Shown here: positions 36,336 to 44,090 of the stretch, one piece after another
How the letters are laid out: each line of letters starts with the position of its first letter
Position numbering within the stretch: position 1 is the first letter of the stretch
Assembly: GCA_002728135.1 (NCBI GenBank)
Contig: PBVE01000012.1
Location: 1 to 64,000 of the forward strand
Origin: Rhodospirillaceae bacterium
Lineage (GTDB): Bacteria; Pseudomonadota; Alphaproteobacteria; UBA828
Reading direction: 5' to 3'
Length of the DNA stretch: 64,000 bases
Notes under the pieces: model-generated
Database searches by the model: none
What the model saw: the letters and a program-made list of their open reading frames with translations, nothing else
What the model was told of the DNA's origin: nothing
Made by a program: the position numbers and the translations under genes

Positions 36336-36845
36336 ATGATGGCTGCTAAAACTATGAATCATGTAGGTATAACAGTTACAGACATCCAGGCTGCTACAGA
36401 CTGGTATATAGAAGTTCTTGGATGTAATGTTTTAATGAATCCTGCTCATATTCCAGATGATGGTGGTTATTTTTCTGAAATAGTATCAGATATATTTGGG
36501 AAAGGTTTTAAAAGTATTAAGATGGCCCACTTAGTTACAGGAGATGGTATAGGAATCGAACTCTTTGAATTCACAAAACCTAAATCAGTAATTCCTGAGA
36601 ATAATTTTGAATTTTGGAAGACTGGTATATTCCATATATGTTTAACAGAACCAAATATAGAAAAATTAGCCCAACAAATAGAGAAGACTGGGGGTAAAAA
36701 ACGTTCTAAGGTATGGCAACTTTGGCCAGAAAAGCCATACAAAGTATGTTATTGTGAAGATCCTTGGGGAAATATTATTGAATTAAGCTCACATAGTTAT
36801 GAACAAACTTGGTCAAATTTTGAGATCCCACACAAACCAGAGTAA
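36336..36845 (+). CDS. VOC-superfamily (glyoxalase/dioxygenase fold) protein
   Basis: The 169-residue protein has paired VOC beta-alpha-beta-beta-beta modules. MNHVGITVTDIQAATDWYIEVLGC opens the first with a likely metal His, and IFHICLTEPNIEKLAQQIEKTGG begins the second. EDPWGNIIELSSHSYEQ carries the typical terminal Glu ligand. Family members are lactoylglutathione lyases, epimerases or ring-cleaving dioxygenases, and sequence alone does not decide which. The start at 36336 has AGGAG upstream; the codon after next is also ATG-like context (MMAAKTM). Confidence 0.88.
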   Translation: MMAAKTMNHVGITVTDIQAATDWYIEVLGCNVLMNPAHIPDDGGYFSEIVSDIFGKGFKSIKMAHLVTGDGIGIELFEFTKPKSVIPENNFEFWKTGIFHICLTEPNIEKLAQQIEKTGGKKRSKVWQLWPEKPYKVCYCEDPWGNIIELSSHSYEQTWSNFEIPHKPE

Positions 36846-36858
36846 AATATGATATATA

Positions 36859-37770
36859 TTACTTTATTTGATCGTTTGGCTTGATAAACTTTGAATCGGC
36901 ATATTCTGGATCTGGATAACTATAAAAACCGCTGCCTACAGCAGAGCCAATATTACCCTCTTTAACAAGTTTTAATAAAGATTTTGTTGGCTTATCTGAG
37001 GGGTCCTTTGTTTGGTTGTAATAAACTTCCTCAATAGCCAACACTGAATGCAACCCAATATCATCCATTAATCCACAAGGTCCTATTTTTGTTCCGAATG
37101 CTAACATCCATGCACGGTCTATATCTTGCGGAGATGCATAACCCTCTTCAATTTGTCGAAGAGCTTCTTTTTTTATAACCCTCCATATTCTGTTCATAAT
37201 ATAACCATTTTGTTCCTTTTTGGTCTCAACTACGACCATTCCAATGGCCTGGCTCCAAGAATGTGCAAACAATATAGTTTCAGGAGCTGCTTGATCTGAC
37301 ACCATAAGTTCAACAAGTTTTGAATACCTTGGATCAGAAAAATTTAGATTAAAAAATTTATCTGGACGATCTGAGGCAGATGCAAGTTGAGAGCATCTAA
37401 GTGCTGAGGTATTAGATCCGATAAATACTTCTGGTGATAAAGAATCTGATATATTTTTAATTAGTTTTATTTTATTAAATAATTTCTCAGGGATATTTTC
37501 ATGAACTAATTGAACACCTGCCAATGTTTTTTCAATAGTATCAGGAGTTTTCAGCATCTCTTTGACTCTCTCTGATTCTTTTCCTTGGCTCCAGGTTGAA
37601 ACTAAGTCTCGAGATAATTTTGCCTTACCATACTCAATATCATATAGCCTAGTTTCTATACCTGACCTAGCTGAAGCCCATGCAACTTTTGTACCCATTA
37701 CACCAGCACCAATAATTGCAATTGGTTTATTTATGTCAAATTTTTTGTAGTTTTTTTGAACTTGAAACAT
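36859..37770 (-). CDS. 3-hydroxyacyl-CoA dehydrogenase-like protein with altered active site
   Basis: The 303-residue protein has the NAD-binding fold IAIIGAGVMGTKVAWASARSG (about 17-37) and the C-terminal 3HCDH helical domain (GYIMNRIWRVIKKEALRQIEEG). VHENIPEKL carries the usual Glu region. The motif that normally reads LHFFNP, where His is the catalytic base, here reads LNFSDP, so the His is replaced by Asn. It may have lost classical dehydrogenase chemistry or use a different base. It converges on the VOC gene, 13 bp away, and is divergent from the nitrile hydratase operon. Confidence 0.85.
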   Translation of the reverse strand: MFQVQKNYKKFDINKPIAIIGAGVMGTKVAWASARSGIETRLYDIEYGKAKLSRDLVSTWSQGKESERVKEMLKTPDTIEKTLAGVQLVHENIPEKLFNKIKLIKNISDSLSPEVFIGSNTSALRCSQLASASDRPDKFFNLNFSDPRYSKLVELMVSDQAAPETILFAHSWSQAIGMVVVETKKEQNGYIMNRIWRVIKKEALRQIEEGYASPQDIDRAWMLAFGTKIGPCGLMDDIGLHSVLAIEEVYYNQTKDPSDKPTKSLLKLVKEGNIGSAVGSGFYSYPDPEYADSKFIKPNDQIK

Positions 37771-37943
37771 TTTTTACCTACTAAATACTTAATTTAAAGA
37801 TTTTTATTAGATTAAATAAAAATATTTTTATTTTATTGAATACTATTTTCTAACAATTATACAGAGTACAAATATGAAGATATTTAAATCTGAGATTAAT
37901 CATATTATACTTGAGATGCCTACAAATGGCGGAGCTTGAAAAT

Positions 37944-38558
37944 ATGCATGATAATGAAATAAAAAAAAGCCATCTACCATCTGACCTTGACCTAAGAGTC
38001 AAAACACTCGAAACCCTTCTAACCGAGAAAGGACTTATTGACCCAGAAACACTTGATGCACTGGTCGATACATATGAAAATAAGATTGGTCCACGAAATG
38101 GAGCAAAAGTAGTTGCACGAGCATGGGTGGATGAAACATTTAAATTATTGATAAAAGAGAATTGCTCAAAGGTAATAAAAGAAGAATTTGGATTTAAAGG
38201 GCGACAAGGCGAACATATTATTGCTGTAGAAAATACACCTAAAATACATAATGTTGTAGTTTGCACACTGTGCTCTTGTTACCCATGGACTGTACTAGGA
38301 CTGCCTCCTACTTGGTATAAGTCTGCCCCTTACCGTGCTCGTATAGTACAAGAACCAAGAAGTGTACTTGCTGAATTTGGAACAATAATTCCTAAAGAAA
38401 AAGAGATTAGAGTTTGGGACTCCACATCTGAACTGCGTTATCTAGTGATTCCACAACGTCCGCTAGGTACAGATGATTGGACCGAAGATAAACTTGCATC
38501 TCTGGTTTCTCGAAATGCAATGATTGGAGTTAGTCTAGCAGAGGAACCACCATTATGA
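37944..38558 (+). CDS. nthA: Nitrile hydratase alpha subunit, cobalt type
   Basis: The alpha subunit carries the metal site that hydrates nitriles to amides. The metal-binding motif is [10 protein letters not shown] (cysteines at about 107, 110 and 112 from this start). Thr rather than Ser in the second position indicates the Co(III) form, and two cysteines are expected to be oxidised to sulfinate and sulfenate. [21 protein letters not shown] is the conserved continuation. The ATG at 37944 has GGAG nine bases upstream; in-frame starts also exist at 37926 (ATG) and 37911 (TTG). The stop overlaps the beta subunit start by 4 bp, indicating translational coupling. Confidence 0.96.
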   Translation: MHDNEIKKSHLPSDLDLRVKTLETLLTEKGLIDPETLDALVDTYENKIGPRNGAKVVARAWVDETFKLLIKENCSKVIKEEFGFKGRQGEHIIAVENTPKIHNVVVCTLCSCYPWTVLGLPPTWYKSAPYRARIVQEPRSVLAEFGTIIPKEKEIRVWDSTSELRYLVIPQRPLGTDDWTEDKLASLVSRNAMIGVSLAEEPPL

Positions 38559-39214
38559 ATGGGGCACATGATTTAGGTGGACAACAAAGTCTTGGACCTA
38601 TAAATCCAGAATCTGAAAGCTCTGAATCGGTATTCTATCATAATTGGGAGAAGAAAGTATTTGCCATTACTCTAGCTTGTGGTTTTTTGGGTAAATGGAA
38701 TATTGATGAGGCTAGACATTCTAGAGAAAGACAGCATCCAGTAATTTATTTAAGTAATTCATATTACGAGAATTGGCTTGCAGGACTTGAAAAACTTTTA
38801 CTAGAAAAAAAATTAATATCTCAGTCAGAGTTAACTACAGGCAAATCTCTAGATATAAATAAAAAATCCATAGCTCCAAACCCTCATAAAGCAATGACTA
38901 TTATTTCTGCCGGCTCACCTTCTAATTCAGAAGAATCTAAACCATACAAATTCAATATTGGCGACATAGTCCGAGTTAGAAACAACCATCCAGCTGGACA
39001 CACAAGGGCACCTCAATATGTTCGTGGCTGCCTAGGATCTATTATCCGAAAACATGGAGTGCATACTTTTCCGGATGACAATGCTAAAGGAATAAAATCT
39101 GGAGAAAACCTTTATACAGTTAGATTTGATTCTAATACTTTATGGGGCCAAGACAAACATGAATTGACAAATATCCATATTGACCTTTGGGAACCATATC
39201 TGAGTATAGAGTAA
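38555..39214 (+). CDS. nthB: Nitrile hydratase beta subunit
   Basis: The 219-residue beta subunit completes the alpha-beta heterodimer and lines the substrate channel. It opens with MNGAHDLGG, the canonical family start, and has [14 protein letters not shown] and the C-terminal SH3-like domain ([31 protein letters not shown]). Those C-terminal arginines hydrogen-bond the oxidised alpha cysteines in known structures. The ATG overlaps the alpha stop (ATGA). Length is typical. The alpha-beta-activator order is that of cobalt nitrile hydratase operons. Confidence 0.96.
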   Translation: MNGAHDLGGQQSLGPINPESESSESVFYHNWEKKVFAITLACGFLGKWNIDEARHSRERQHPVIYLSNSYYENWLAGLEKLLLEKKLISQSELTTGKSLDINKKSIAPNPHKAMTIISAGSPSNSEESKPYKFNIGDIVRVRNNHPAGHTRAPQYVRGCLGSIIRKHGVHTFPDDNAKGIKSGENLYTVRFDSNTLWGQDKHELTNIHIDLWEPYLSIE

Positions 39215-39219
39215 ATAAA

Positions 39220-39561
39220 GTGACAAGATATAACCCTCTTCCCTTCCAACCGTGTGACGAAAATGGACCTGTCTTTGATGAACCTTGGCACGCTCAGGCA
39301 TTTGCTTTAGCCGTTCATCTATCTGAATCAGGAGTATTTAGTTGGAGAGAATGGACAGAAGCTATAACCAAAGAGATTATGAATGCTGGAGACCTAGAAC
39401 AAGCCAACGTTGAAAATACTTACTATAAACATTGGGTTTATGCATTAGAGAAAATAATAAAACAAAAAAATATCATCAGTAATAAAGAATTAAAAATAAA
39501 ACTAGAAGAATGGCGGATGGCTTATCTAAATACCCCTCATGGAAATCCCGTTACTCTATGA
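39220..39561 (+). CDS. Nitrile hydratase accessory/activator protein (cobalt loading, P14K-like)
   Basis: The protein resembles the N-terminal half of the nitrile hydratase beta subunit (DEPWHAQAFALAVHLSESGVFSWREWTEAI; YYKHWVYALEKIIKQK). This is the feature of the small activators that form a complex with the alpha subunit and help insert cobalt by subunit swapping. From the GTG at 39220 it is 113 residues. A TTG at 39187 would overlap the beta gene by 28 bp. It lies directly after the beta gene and before the PPOX flavoprotein gene. Confidence 0.88.
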   Translation: MTRYNPLPFQPCDENGPVFDEPWHAQAFALAVHLSESGVFSWREWTEAITKEIMNAGDLEQANVENTYYKHWVYALEKIIKQKNIISNKELKIKLEEWRMAYLNTPHGNPVTL

Positions 39562-39585
39562 CTAAAGCTAACTAGGTAAAGAAAT

Positions 39586-40272
39586 ATGACAAATAAATTT
39601 GGTATCGAAGTTGAAGAAGTAATAACAACTATAGCAGAACTTAGAAAAGTAATTGCACCAGCAAATCAAAGAGTAATGGATAAAAGTATCGATCATATCG
39701 ATGATTTAGCTAGAAGATTTATAGAAAAATCTCCCTTTTTAATTATTGCATCGCAACGTCCAGATAAACAACTAGACCTTTCTCCAAGAGGTGACCCAGC
39801 TGGTTTTGTCAAAATAATAGATAAGAGAACTATAATAATACCTGACAGAACAGGTAATCGTAGAATGGACACATTTGAGAATATCATTCAAAACCCTGAG
39901 ATAGCTCTGTATTTTCTAATACCAGGAAATGGAGACACACTTAGAGTAAATGGTGAAGCATCCATTATACGTGACAAAAAATTAGCTTCATGCTTTGAAG
40001 TACAAGGATCTATTCCTGAAATGCTTTTACTGATTCGCATCAAGCGAGTTATGAGCCATTGCCCAAAATGCATGATCAGGTCAGGTTTATGGGATACTAA
40101 TAAATGGCCTGATTCAGAAGATGTCCCAACCCTTGCAGAGATGATGGTGGCACATGGAAAGCTTGAAATGAGCATTAAAGATATGCAAAAAATAGTCGAT
40201 CGAGATGCAAGGGTACGGGTTTATTCTGACCCTGAGGAGTACTTTGGTTACGTCAATTTAGATAAGAAATAA
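39586..40272 (+). CDS. PPOX-type flavoprotein, MSMEG_1061-like family
   Basis: The 228-residue protein has the split-barrel FMN-binding fold of the pyridoxamine 5'-phosphate oxidase superfamily: FLIIASQRPDKQLDLSPRGD, TIIIPDRTGNRRMDTFENI and LRVNGEASIIRD. The longer length and the CPKCMIRS region resemble the MSMEG_1061-type group (TIGR04025). The exact reaction is not established. It starts 24 bp after the activator gene and is most likely the fourth gene of the nitrile hydratase operon. A role in supplying or removing the substrate is only a guess. Confidence 0.82.
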   Translation: MTNKFGIEVEEVITTIAELRKVIAPANQRVMDKSIDHIDDLARRFIEKSPFLIIASQRPDKQLDLSPRGDPAGFVKIIDKRTIIIPDRTGNRRMDTFENIIQNPEIALYFLIPGNGDTLRVNGEASIIRDKKLASCFEVQGSIPEMLLLIRIKRVMSHCPKCMIRSGLWDTNKWPDSEDVPTLAEMMVAHGKLEMSIKDMQKIVDRDARVRVYSDPEEYFGYVNLDKK

Positions 40273-40295
40273 AAAAAATTAATGATTAAATTTTA

Positions 40296-40592
40296 TCAGA
40301 TTTTTATTTGACTTAACTCCCATAGACTGACCTCTTCAACACATTCCTCAAATATCTTTTTTCCCAATTTATTGTTACCAGCAGCAAATTCTTTCATCCC
40401 AGCTTCATTATGAACAGATACCTTAAACATAATATGTCCCTTATCTGGACCAATGCCAGGAATAGTTTTTTCAGGATAGGCAACGCTTTTTCTTACACTC
40501 ATCCCCTCTTCTGACTGCATCCATCCCATAAATTTCTCGAGTGCTCCATCAAATTTTTTAAGCTTTGCAATTGCTAGCATTTCTTTTTCCAT
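40296..40592 (-). CDS. Hypothetical 98-residue protein, possible dimeric alpha/beta-barrel
   Basis: No family is recognised with confidence. The protein is soluble, without signal peptide or membrane segment. Alternating short strands and helices (MLAIAKLKKFDGALEKFMGWMQ, HIMFKVSVHNEAGMKEFA) could form a ferredoxin-like dimeric barrel of the kind often encoded beside oxygenases. It lies 42 bp downstream of the 2OG-Fe(II) oxygenase on the same strand with a fair GGA-type ribosome binding site, so it is probably translated as part of that unit. It converges on the PPOX gene. Confidence 0.6.
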   Translation of the reverse strand: MEKEMLAIAKLKKFDGALEKFMGWMQSEEGMSVRKSVAYPEKTIPGIGPDKGHIMFKVSVHNEAGMKEFAAGNNKLGKKIFEECVEEVSLWELSQIKI

Positions 40593-40634
40593 AAGCTTTC
40601 GTCCTTTTTATTTAAGTTTTATAAGTTAAATTAA

Positions 40635-41699
40635 CTATGACTGGTTATCATCATAGTGATATGTAGCGGATACCATGTTTTCTGAATGTGTACCCGCTTT
40701 TATTGGCTGATACTTTGATGGATTCCGTTCACTTACGCAGGTCTTCAAACTTTCAACAACAACGTGGTAATCAACACCAAAAAACTGCACTAAAGAGTAC
40801 CTTTCATGATTATTTGTATTGATCACTCTATGTAATGTTGATTTGAACATATCATTGGTCCACATCTGCATTAAATCACCTAAATTTACTGCAAAAGTAC
40901 CTGGTATAGAAGGTACTAATCTCCAACAACCATCATCTCCTAGCATTTGAAGACCTTCAGAATCCTGCCACACAGTTGTAAAACATTCATAATCTGTATG
41001 TGCTCCTATGCCAATATGAGATATATCAAAAGTTTTTTTAGATTGTGGCGGATAATAACACACCCTAGTTCGAGATAAGGGTTTTGTATATTTTGATGTA
41101 AAAAAACCCTCCTCAGTTTCTAATGCATATTCAAATGCCTTTAAGATGTTAAAACCGAGCTCTAATTGGGTATCAAAATAAGTCCCTAATGCCCAGCGAA
41201 AACTCTCAGGCTTATCTGGCCAATTATTTGGGCCATAGAATCTTATCCCTGCTAAATGGTCCGGGTCATCATTGGTAAGGTCATGTGCCATCTCTATAGC
41301 CTCAGATATATCTCCACCCTTGAGAGAATGATCTGCATTGATCCCCTTGATAGGAACATAGCCTCTGTGATTTGGCCAATCCAGATAATGACATCTCATT
41401 TTTTCATCTAAGGGGAGTGAAAAAAATTCACGCATTGCCGTGTGTGCTCTATTGATGACTGAAATTGGGAATTGGTGATTTTTTAATATGAGATAACCAG
41501 GGCCCATAAAAGCTTCCTTAAAAGCTTTGCCTATAGCCTTCCTCTCTTTAAGGGATGAAGAATAAATCCCCCCAAAATCAACGATATGAGCCTCATCTGG
41601 AGAGATACGGATGACGTCAGGAGAATGTATACCGTCTCTGACCTGAAAATCAGTCGAAGGTTTATGAGATTTGTGTTTCTTCAAATGAGATTTATTCAT
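40635..41699 (-). CDS. 2-oxoglutarate/Fe(II) oxygenase, isopenicillin N synthase-like family
   Basis: The 354-residue protein combines a DIOX_N segment (KAFKEAFMGPGYLILKNHQFP) and a C-terminal double-stranded beta-helix. The Fe(II) site is IGAHTDYE (His-x-Asp, about 233-235) with the distal His in KSTLHRVINT (about 290). RYS near 301-303 binds the 2-oxoglutarate carboxylate. LQMLGDDGCWRLVPSIPGTFAVNLGDLMQMWTND is family-typical. Substrates range from amino acids to aromatic compounds and cannot be chosen here. It is followed by the 98-residue gene. Confidence 0.9.
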   Translation of the reverse strand: MNKSHLKKHKSHKPSTDFQVRDGIHSPDVIRISPDEAHIVDFGGIYSSSLKERKAIGKAFKEAFMGPGYLILKNHQFPISVINRAHTAMREFFSLPLDEKMRCHYLDWPNHRGYVPIKGINADHSLKGGDISEAIEMAHDLTNDDPDHLAGIRFYGPNNWPDKPESFRWALGTYFDTQLELGFNILKAFEYALETEEGFFTSKYTKPLSRTRVCYYPPQSKKTFDISHIGIGAHTDYECFTTVWQDSEGLQMLGDDGCWRLVPSIPGTFAVNLGDLMQMWTNDMFKSTLHRVINTNNHERYSLVQFFGVDYHVVVESLKTCVSERNPSKYQPIKAGTHSENMVSATYHYDDNQS

Positions 41700-41838
41700 C
41701 TTTTTCCAGCAATGTTAAGTGCAATGAAGCATCAAAATACTTTTCTAACCTCAAATAACAAAAATATTATAAAAATGTCTATAATGACAAGATATAAACA
41801 TTAACTATCAATTTAAAGAACCTAAAATTATTTAAAAA

Positions 41839-42555
41839 TTACCAACTTTCTGTTGAAGGACGAAGGTCAACTTCAAAACTCCATGCACGAGGAGACTGTC
41901 TATAAAGGTATTCGTAAGTTGCAACAATTAATTCAATTTCCAGCATATCGTTTGAGTTTAGCTGATCATATATTTTTGGATGCCTGTTACGTATCTTATC
42001 TCCATCTATAATACCATCAATTATAATATGTCCCACGTGAATACCCATTGGCGAACATTCCTTAGCCATTGCTTGAGCAAAATTACGTAACCCACCCTTT
42101 GCAGAATTAAATGCTGAAAAATTTGCCCTACCTCTTAACGATGCACTAGCACCAGTAAAAAACACTGATCCACTTTTATTAGGTTGCATGTGCCTAATGG
42201 CCTCACGCCCAAAAAGAAACCCTCCAAAACAACCAACCCGCCAGCTATTTTCGAAATAAGATGATTCCATATCGATAATGGAACCTGGTGTGTTATTACC
42301 GACATTATATATTGCAAGGTCGATAGGGTCAGACGTTGATTCAAATAAATTTATAACCTGCTGCTCCCTAGAAGCATCGCATATAAAATACTCAGCACTA
42401 CCACCATGGTTTTTAATATCCGCAACTACATAATCTAGATTTTCTCTAGTTCTTCCAGCTACTACTATATGTAATCCTAATTTTGCAAACCGAAGAGCAA
42501 GTTGAGCACCTAGACCTCTAACTGGCCCTACTCCTAAAATTATTGCTGATTTCAT
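41839..42555 (-). CDS. Atypical short-chain dehydrogenase-like protein (FxxxK active site)
   Basis: The 238-residue Rossmann-fold protein has a changed cofactor loop (GVGPVRGLGAQLA), NVGNNTPG in place of NNAG, and an active site with Phe instead of the catalytic Tyr (SAFNSAK). The C-terminal stretch AWSFEVDLRPSTESW matches the atypical SDR subgroup often listed as SDR_c10, which shares this Tyr-to-Phe change. Classical alcohol/ketone oxidoreductase activity is doubtful, and its function is unknown. It is divergent from the classical SDR at 42.8 kb. Confidence 0.88.
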   Translation of the reverse strand: MKSAIILGVGPVRGLGAQLALRFAKLGLHIVVAGRTRENLDYVVADIKNHGGSAEYFICDASREQQVINLFESTSDPIDLAIYNVGNNTPGSIIDMESSYFENSWRVGCFGGFLFGREAIRHMQPNKSGSVFFTGASASLRGRANFSAFNSAKGGLRNFAQAMAKECSPMGIHVGHIIIDGIIDGDKIRNRHPKIYDQLNSNDMLEIELIVATYEYLYRQSPRAWSFEVDLRPSTESW

Positions 42556-42756
42556 CCTGCACCTCCACTAGAGTAGCATACAAATATCTAAATCTTCTTG
42601 TCTAATATTCTGATAAGATTACCATCCTAATATCACCAAGCCTAAGTTTATATTTCTGTTAATAATATAAGAATGCTTCAAATATTATTTTGTAACTCTA
42701 ATGCCAACTAATGAAATAACAAATATTCGTAATAGTAAATAAATGGAGTATAGCTA

Positions 42757-43527
42757 ATGCAACTGATAGGTAAGAAGGCATTGGTAACAGGTGGTGCCTC
42801 AGGAATTGGTGAAGCAATAGTTCGGCGTTTTGCAAAAGAGGGTGCTCAGATCATGTTAGCTGATATAAACATATCTGCTGCACAAGATGTCACTGATGAT
42901 TTATTAAAAATTTACCCAGAAATACATTGCATCAAAACAGATGTAACCAAAGACCAAGATATAAACAATATGATTAAAGAAACAGTTTCTAAGCTGGGTA
43001 GCGTAGATATTTTAATCAATAATGCAGGCATACCAATGGTAGGAACTGTAGAAACACTATCTGATAACGATTGGAACATTGAATTAGATGTGAATTTAAA
43101 GAGTATATACCGAACCTCAAAGGCTATATGGCCATATTTTAAAGCACAAAAGGGGGGAGTAATCTTAAATACAGCTTCAGTTGCCGGGCTTGTAGGTATG
43201 GCTGGTCAACATAGTTACTCTACAGCGAAAGCAGGAGTTGTAATGCTTACTCGTTGTATGGCCCTTGATGGAGCCCCCGAAAATATTCGAGTTAATTGTA
43301 TTTGTCCTGGCTTTGTTAAGACTCCAATGGCAGATAGTTTTTTACAGTCTCAGAAAAATCCAGAAGAAACAAAAGCATTTATTGAGTCATTACATCCCAT
43401 TGGAAGAATTGGAAGACCAGAAGATATAGCCTCAGGTTTCGTATATTTAGCATCTGAAGATGCCTCATGGATAACTGGAATTGCACTTCCCATAGATGGA
43501 GGTTGGTCAGCTGGAAGCATTAACTAA
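42757..43527 (+). CDS. Classical short-chain dehydrogenase/reductase
   Basis: The 256-residue enzyme has all classical SDR motifs: cofactor loop TGGASGIGEAI (about 9-19), DVTKD, NNAGIP, catalytic Ser in NTASVAG and YSTAK, and the late CPGFVKTPMAD plus ITGIALPIDGGWSAG. An Asp at the end of the second strand (LADIN) suggests preference for NAD(H). It resembles cyclopentanol and glucose dehydrogenase-type SDRs. The substrate is unknown. GGAG-like sequence precedes the ATG. It stands as a single gene 137 bp before the PPOX gene. Confidence 0.93.
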   Translation: MQLIGKKALVTGGASGIGEAIVRRFAKEGAQIMLADINISAAQDVTDDLLKIYPEIHCIKTDVTKDQDINNMIKETVSKLGSVDILINNAGIPMVGTVETLSDNDWNIELDVNLKSIYRTSKAIWPYFKAQKGGVILNTASVAGLVGMAGQHSYSTAKAGVVMLTRCMALDGAPENIRVNCICPGFVKTPMADSFLQSQKNPEETKAFIESLHPIGRIGRPEDIASGFVYLASEDASWITGIALPIDGGWSAGSIN

Positions 43528-43663
43528 AACTCTAATTTAAGTATAAAGGAGTTTTATATTGTAGAAAGTGCACTAATCTAAATGGGGTTGTTTTATTAGC
43601 AAAGATTTAGGACATAAATGTTATTATGGTGACAAAGCTGTATTAAGAAGGAATTAGAATTTA

Positions 43664-44071
43664 ATGAACAAATCAGAAATTGATAATTTTTTAAAGAAAA
43701 CAAGAATTGCAACATTGGTAACGCTTAATCCTGATGGCTCACCCAACGCTTTACCGTTATGGTATGAATGGGACAGTAAGATATTGAGAATGTTTTCATC
43801 ATACGAGACTGGTAAAATTAGACGCCTAACACAAGACAATCGTGCATGTGTATCAGTTCATGACCCTGTTGGAGTAGCCGAGGCATGGGTTACAATCGAG
43901 GGAAAAGTAGAGCTAAAAAATGCAGGTGGACGTGAACTAGCACTCAAGCTAGTTCCAATTTACTATTCAGACAAGAAAAAGATTAGTGAAACCCTTGACG
44001 TATGGTCTAAAAAATCAGACTGGATTTTATTAGAATTAACACCAACAAGAATTCTTAGTTGGCAAAGCTAA
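43664..44071 (+). CDS. PPOX-class flavin/F420-binding protein
   Basis: The 135-residue split-barrel protein has the pattern of small PPOX/F420-type oxidoreductases: TRIATLVTLNPDGSPNALPLWYEWD, FSSYETGKIRRLTQDNRACVSV and AWVTIEGKVELKN. Cofactor choice among FMN, F420 and heme products cannot be decided by eye. AAGGA precedes the start. It lies 20 bp upstream of the gamma-glutamyltransferase gene on the same strand and may be cotranscribed with it. Confidence 0.85.
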   Translation: MNKSEIDNFLKKTRIATLVTLNPDGSPNALPLWYEWDSKILRMFSSYETGKIRRLTQDNRACVSVHDPVGVAEAWVTIEGKVELKNAGGRELALKLVPIYYSDKKKISETLDVWSKKSDWILLELTPTRILSWQS

Positions 44072-44090
44072 GAAACCGAAATAAAAAATT

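Noticed and set aside
37850-38266. A 138-codon minus-strand frame over the nitrile hydratase alpha gene
   Set aside because: The opposite strand codes for the conserved metal-binding subunit; this frame is low-complexity and unsupported.
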